From NCBI RefSeq assembly GCF_005885635.1, contig NZ_VATY01000001.1, positions 1,116,001-1,180,000 of the forward strand: a DNA stretch of 64,000 nucleotides, given 5' to 3'. Shown one piece after another: positions 61,937-64,000 of the stretch; within the stretch, counting starts at the first letter, position 1, and each line of letters opens with the position of its first letter. Both the position numbers and the translations under genes were made by a program. The stretch is from Maribacter algarum (ex Zhang et al. 2020) (GTDB taxonomy: Bacteria; Bacteroidota; Bacteroidia; Flavobacteriales; Flavobacteriaceae). Under the pieces are notes generated by a model, which saw only the letters and a program-made list of their open reading frames with translations, had not been told where the DNA came from and searched no databases.

Positions 61937-64000
61937 ATGCGGAATTTTTTTACCATACTCTTCTCTCTTTGTTTCATGGCGAACTATGCACAGGAGAAAA
62001 ACAGTTTGCTATGGGAAATCTCTGGAAACGGCCTAGAACAGACGTCTTACCTATACGGAACGATGCATGTAAGCAAGCGAATCGCTTTTCGTCTAGATGA
62101 TGTTTTCTACCAAGCCTTGGAAAAAAGTGACGTCGTTGCTTTAGAATCAGACCCTGATACTTGGTTAGATAATGATATCAATTCCAATGCTATCTCCAAC
62201 GGTTTTATGGCCAAAGGTTTTTATACCTATCCTTTTGCGATAAAAAATCCGAAGAAAGAAGAAATCGGCTCCTATCTCGCCTTTGAAGACCGCAGGGTTA
62301 ACAGTATTTTATATCGTACGAATGAGTATTCCCAAAATTTCGAAGAAGAGACCTACCTTGATATGTTCATTTACCAAGCGGGAAAGAAATTCGGCAAAAA
62401 AGTAATTGCCCTTGAAGATTTGGAAGAATCATCTGCGCTTGTTGGTCGTGCCAGTCTAAACGCAATGAAGAAAAAACCAGACGAGTGGTTGCAGAAAAAG
62501 ATGCAGGAGTCCGACCCCATGACTTTACTTCAAGATGCCTATCGAAATCGAGATATAAATATGCTTGATTCTATCGATAAGGCCATGTACACCGACCATT
62601 ACCGTAAGAACATGTTGACCATTCGCAACCGGAATATGGCGAGTAAACTGGACTCGGTCATGCGAACAGCCAAGGTCTTTACAGGAATTGGGGCAGCCCA
62701 CCTTCCAGGAAAACTGGGCGTAATCGCTATGCTCCGTGATATGGGGTATACGGTCAAACCGTTGACTTCAAGAGCGACCTCAAGAGGAAGGGTTTTGAAA
62801 CAAAAGATTGAAGACAGTCTGGTACAGAATACGTACAAAACCGTAAGGCCGGATGATGATTTTTTCAGAATCAACTTACCGAATAAACTGTATCCAATCT
62901 CTGAATTTGTGAACACCACTTACATTTCACCCGATTTGGCCAATGGCAGTTATGTAATGCTAAACCGTATCAATACTTTTTCCTATTTAAAAAAAGAGCA
63001 TACCTATACTTTGGATGATTTGGATAAGCTTTTGTTTGAGAATATTCCTGGTAAAATCATAGAAAAGACAAGGTTTACCCGAAACGGTTTCGAAGGATTG
63101 GATATTCGAAATCAGCTTAAAAATGGAGACCATCAACGGTATCATATTTATGTAACCCCCTTGGAAATCCTGATGTTTAAAATGGGAGGTAAAGGCAATT
63201 ACGTAACCCAGTATTCCGACACGATTTTCAATAGTATACAATTCAAAAAGCTAGACAAAAAGATTACTAAAATCTCATCAGGATACGATGATTTTGAGTT
63301 AGCAATGCCTCAACTTTACAATTTTACAAACCGCTATCGAAAAGGGCAACGTTTGGTGCAAGCTTATGATTCAATTACTAAAGACTACTACTTCCTACGA
63401 AAGGTTACGCTAAACGATTTCAATTTTATTGAGGAAGATACTTTTGAACTTAAACAAATTCAAAAACGTTTTTACCAAGATTTAGAGCTAACCCCAAAAT
63501 ACAACGCTTGCCAAGGGAATTCCTTAACTTCAAAAGCAACCTTGGATAAGGGGGAAAACACAAATTTATATTTAAAAACGACTTTTAAGCGCGGTGATTA
63601 TTACTTAATGGGAATTGTTACGAAAGAGGAGCAACACGCCACTGATTTTTTCGATTCTTTCAAACTTAAAAAACCTGTTTATACGGATGCCTTTAAAAAG
63701 GTACGCGATACGGCGATGCTCTTTACTTCGGTAAGTTCTGTAAAACCGGTGAAATTCGTAGAAAACAGCCTCAACTATTATAATGGTGAAAACAAGCCAA
63801 AATCGTATAGCGCCTTCAAAAAGAAAAGTGTTTATCAGAACAAGAATAACGAAGCCATTACGGTGGAACTGAATAAATCTCATGATTTTTTAATGTTCAA
63901 TCATATCGATTCGGTTTGGGCCTTGCGGAAAAAAATATATGCCAATAAGCGCTTTAAAATCCACAGTGAAAAGGACAGTATGCGGGCTGCAGGAGAATAT
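61937..64000 (+). CDS. TraB/GumN-family (TIKI-like) exported protein, C-terminus cut by the window
   Basis: Starts at ATG 61937 and stays open to the right edge, giving 688 residues here. Signal peptide MRNFFTILFSLCFMANYAQ. TIKI/TraB marks: SYLYGTMHVSKR (GTxH motif), VVALESDPDTW (conserved E) and FTGIGAAHLPGKLG (G-x-G-x-H motif, here GIGAAH), so the metal-protease-like residues are present in the first ~290 residues. The remaining ~400 residues are polar, beta-rich and without a name I know. The family cleaves or binds peptides in the periplasm in some members; in others function is unknown. A TAAATTTG box (61903-61910) lies 26 nt upstream. Confidence 0.85.
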   Translation, partial: MRNFFTILFSLCFMANYAQEKNSLLWEISGNGLEQTSYLYGTMHVSKRIAFRLDDVFYQALEKSDVVALESDPDTWLDNDINSNAISNGFMAKGFYTYPFAIKNPKKEEIGSYLAFEDRRVNSILYRTNEYSQNFEEETYLDMFIYQAGKKFGKKVIALEDLEESSALVGRASLNAMKKKPDEWLQKKMQESDPMTLLQDAYRNRDINMLDSIDKAMYTDHYRKNMLTIRNRNMASKLDSVMRTAKVFTGIGAAHLPGKLGVIAMLRDMGYTVKPLTSRATSRGRVLKQKIEDSLVQNTYKTVRPDDDFFRINLPNKLYPISEFVNTTYISPDLANGSYVMLNRINTFSYLKKEHTYTLDDLDKLLFENIPGKIIEKTRFTRNGFEGLDIRNQLKNGDHQRYHIYVTPLEILMFKMGGKGNYVTQYSDTIFNSIQFKKLDKKITKISSGYDDFELAMPQLYNFTNRYRKGQRLVQAYDSITKDYYFLRKVTLNDFNFIEEDTFELKQIQKRFYQDLELTPKYNACQGNSLTSKATLDKGENTNLYLKTTFKRGDYYLMGIVTKEEQHATDFFDSFKLKKPVYTDAFKKVRDTAMLFTSVSSVKPVKFVENSLNYYNGENKPKSYSAFKKKSVYQNKNNEAITVELNKSHDFLMFNHIDSVWALRKKIYANKRFKIHSEKDSMRAAGEY

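Overview
The window looks like a chromosome segment of a marine Flavobacteriaceae (Bacteroidota; Maribacter/Zobellia/Arenibacter-like). The basis is gene content (LytTR/TPR-kinase pair, VPS10/BNR giants, HupE/UreJ, PA0069-type radical SAM, DUF3109), Bacteroidota promoters of the TTG-N18-20-TAnnTTTG type, weak or absent Shine-Dalgarno sequences, and intergenic palindrome families common in this group. The genus is a guess. I saw no rRNA, tRNA, CRISPR array, integrase or transposase.

Layout. 0-1.6 kb: the N-terminus of a propeller-type sensor running off the left edge, a methyltransferase and a small membrane protein. 1.9-13 kb: a cell-envelope stress region with five lipoproteins, a DUF4870 protein, an OmpA-family protein, a collagen-like lipoprotein, an ECF sigma factor with a TPR anti-sigma-like partner, and a large TPR-CHAT protein. 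Six near-identical promoters (TGTTTAC-N15-RTACTAAT) mark what looks like the regulon of that sigma factor, including a beta-barrel gene 20 kb away. 13.3-18.5 kb: an AraC regulator, two small secreted proteins and a LytTR response regulator/TPR histidine kinase pair. Between them lie two pairs of 14-bp direct repeats with a 21-bp period, probably LytTR operators. 18.5-42.5 kb: mostly housekeeping genes (MarC, CtpA protease, dCMP deaminase, bacilliredoxin, PlsC, HD hydrolase, oxidoreductase, radical SAM, enoyl-CoA hydratase, PhzF, NtrY-like kinase, HemJ), then two ~1050-residue VPS10/BNR proteins around a GIY-YIG protein.

42.6-49.9 kb is a visibly A+T-richer defence island. It holds two tandem EcoRI-family adenine methyltransferases with a shared core and diverged centres, a DUF262-HNH nuclease, an Mrr-type nuclease, and a retron. 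The retron has a phosphoribosyltransferase-like/winged-helix effector, an msr-msd RNA filling the gap between effector stop and RT start, and an RT with the NAxxH, YADD and VTG retron motifs. The a1/a2 arms (14 bp, one bulge, one wobble) and a TTA|GC branch site can be read directly.

50-64 kb: a DsbA-family protein, small membrane proteins, an AraC regulator, a PQQ-type sugar dehydrogenase, a serine-beta-lactamase-fold protein lacking its catalytic motifs, a lactonase, a MATE transporter, ferrochelatase, and a TraB/GumN protein running off the right edge. Several families of long palindromic repeats sit almost always just behind stop codons.
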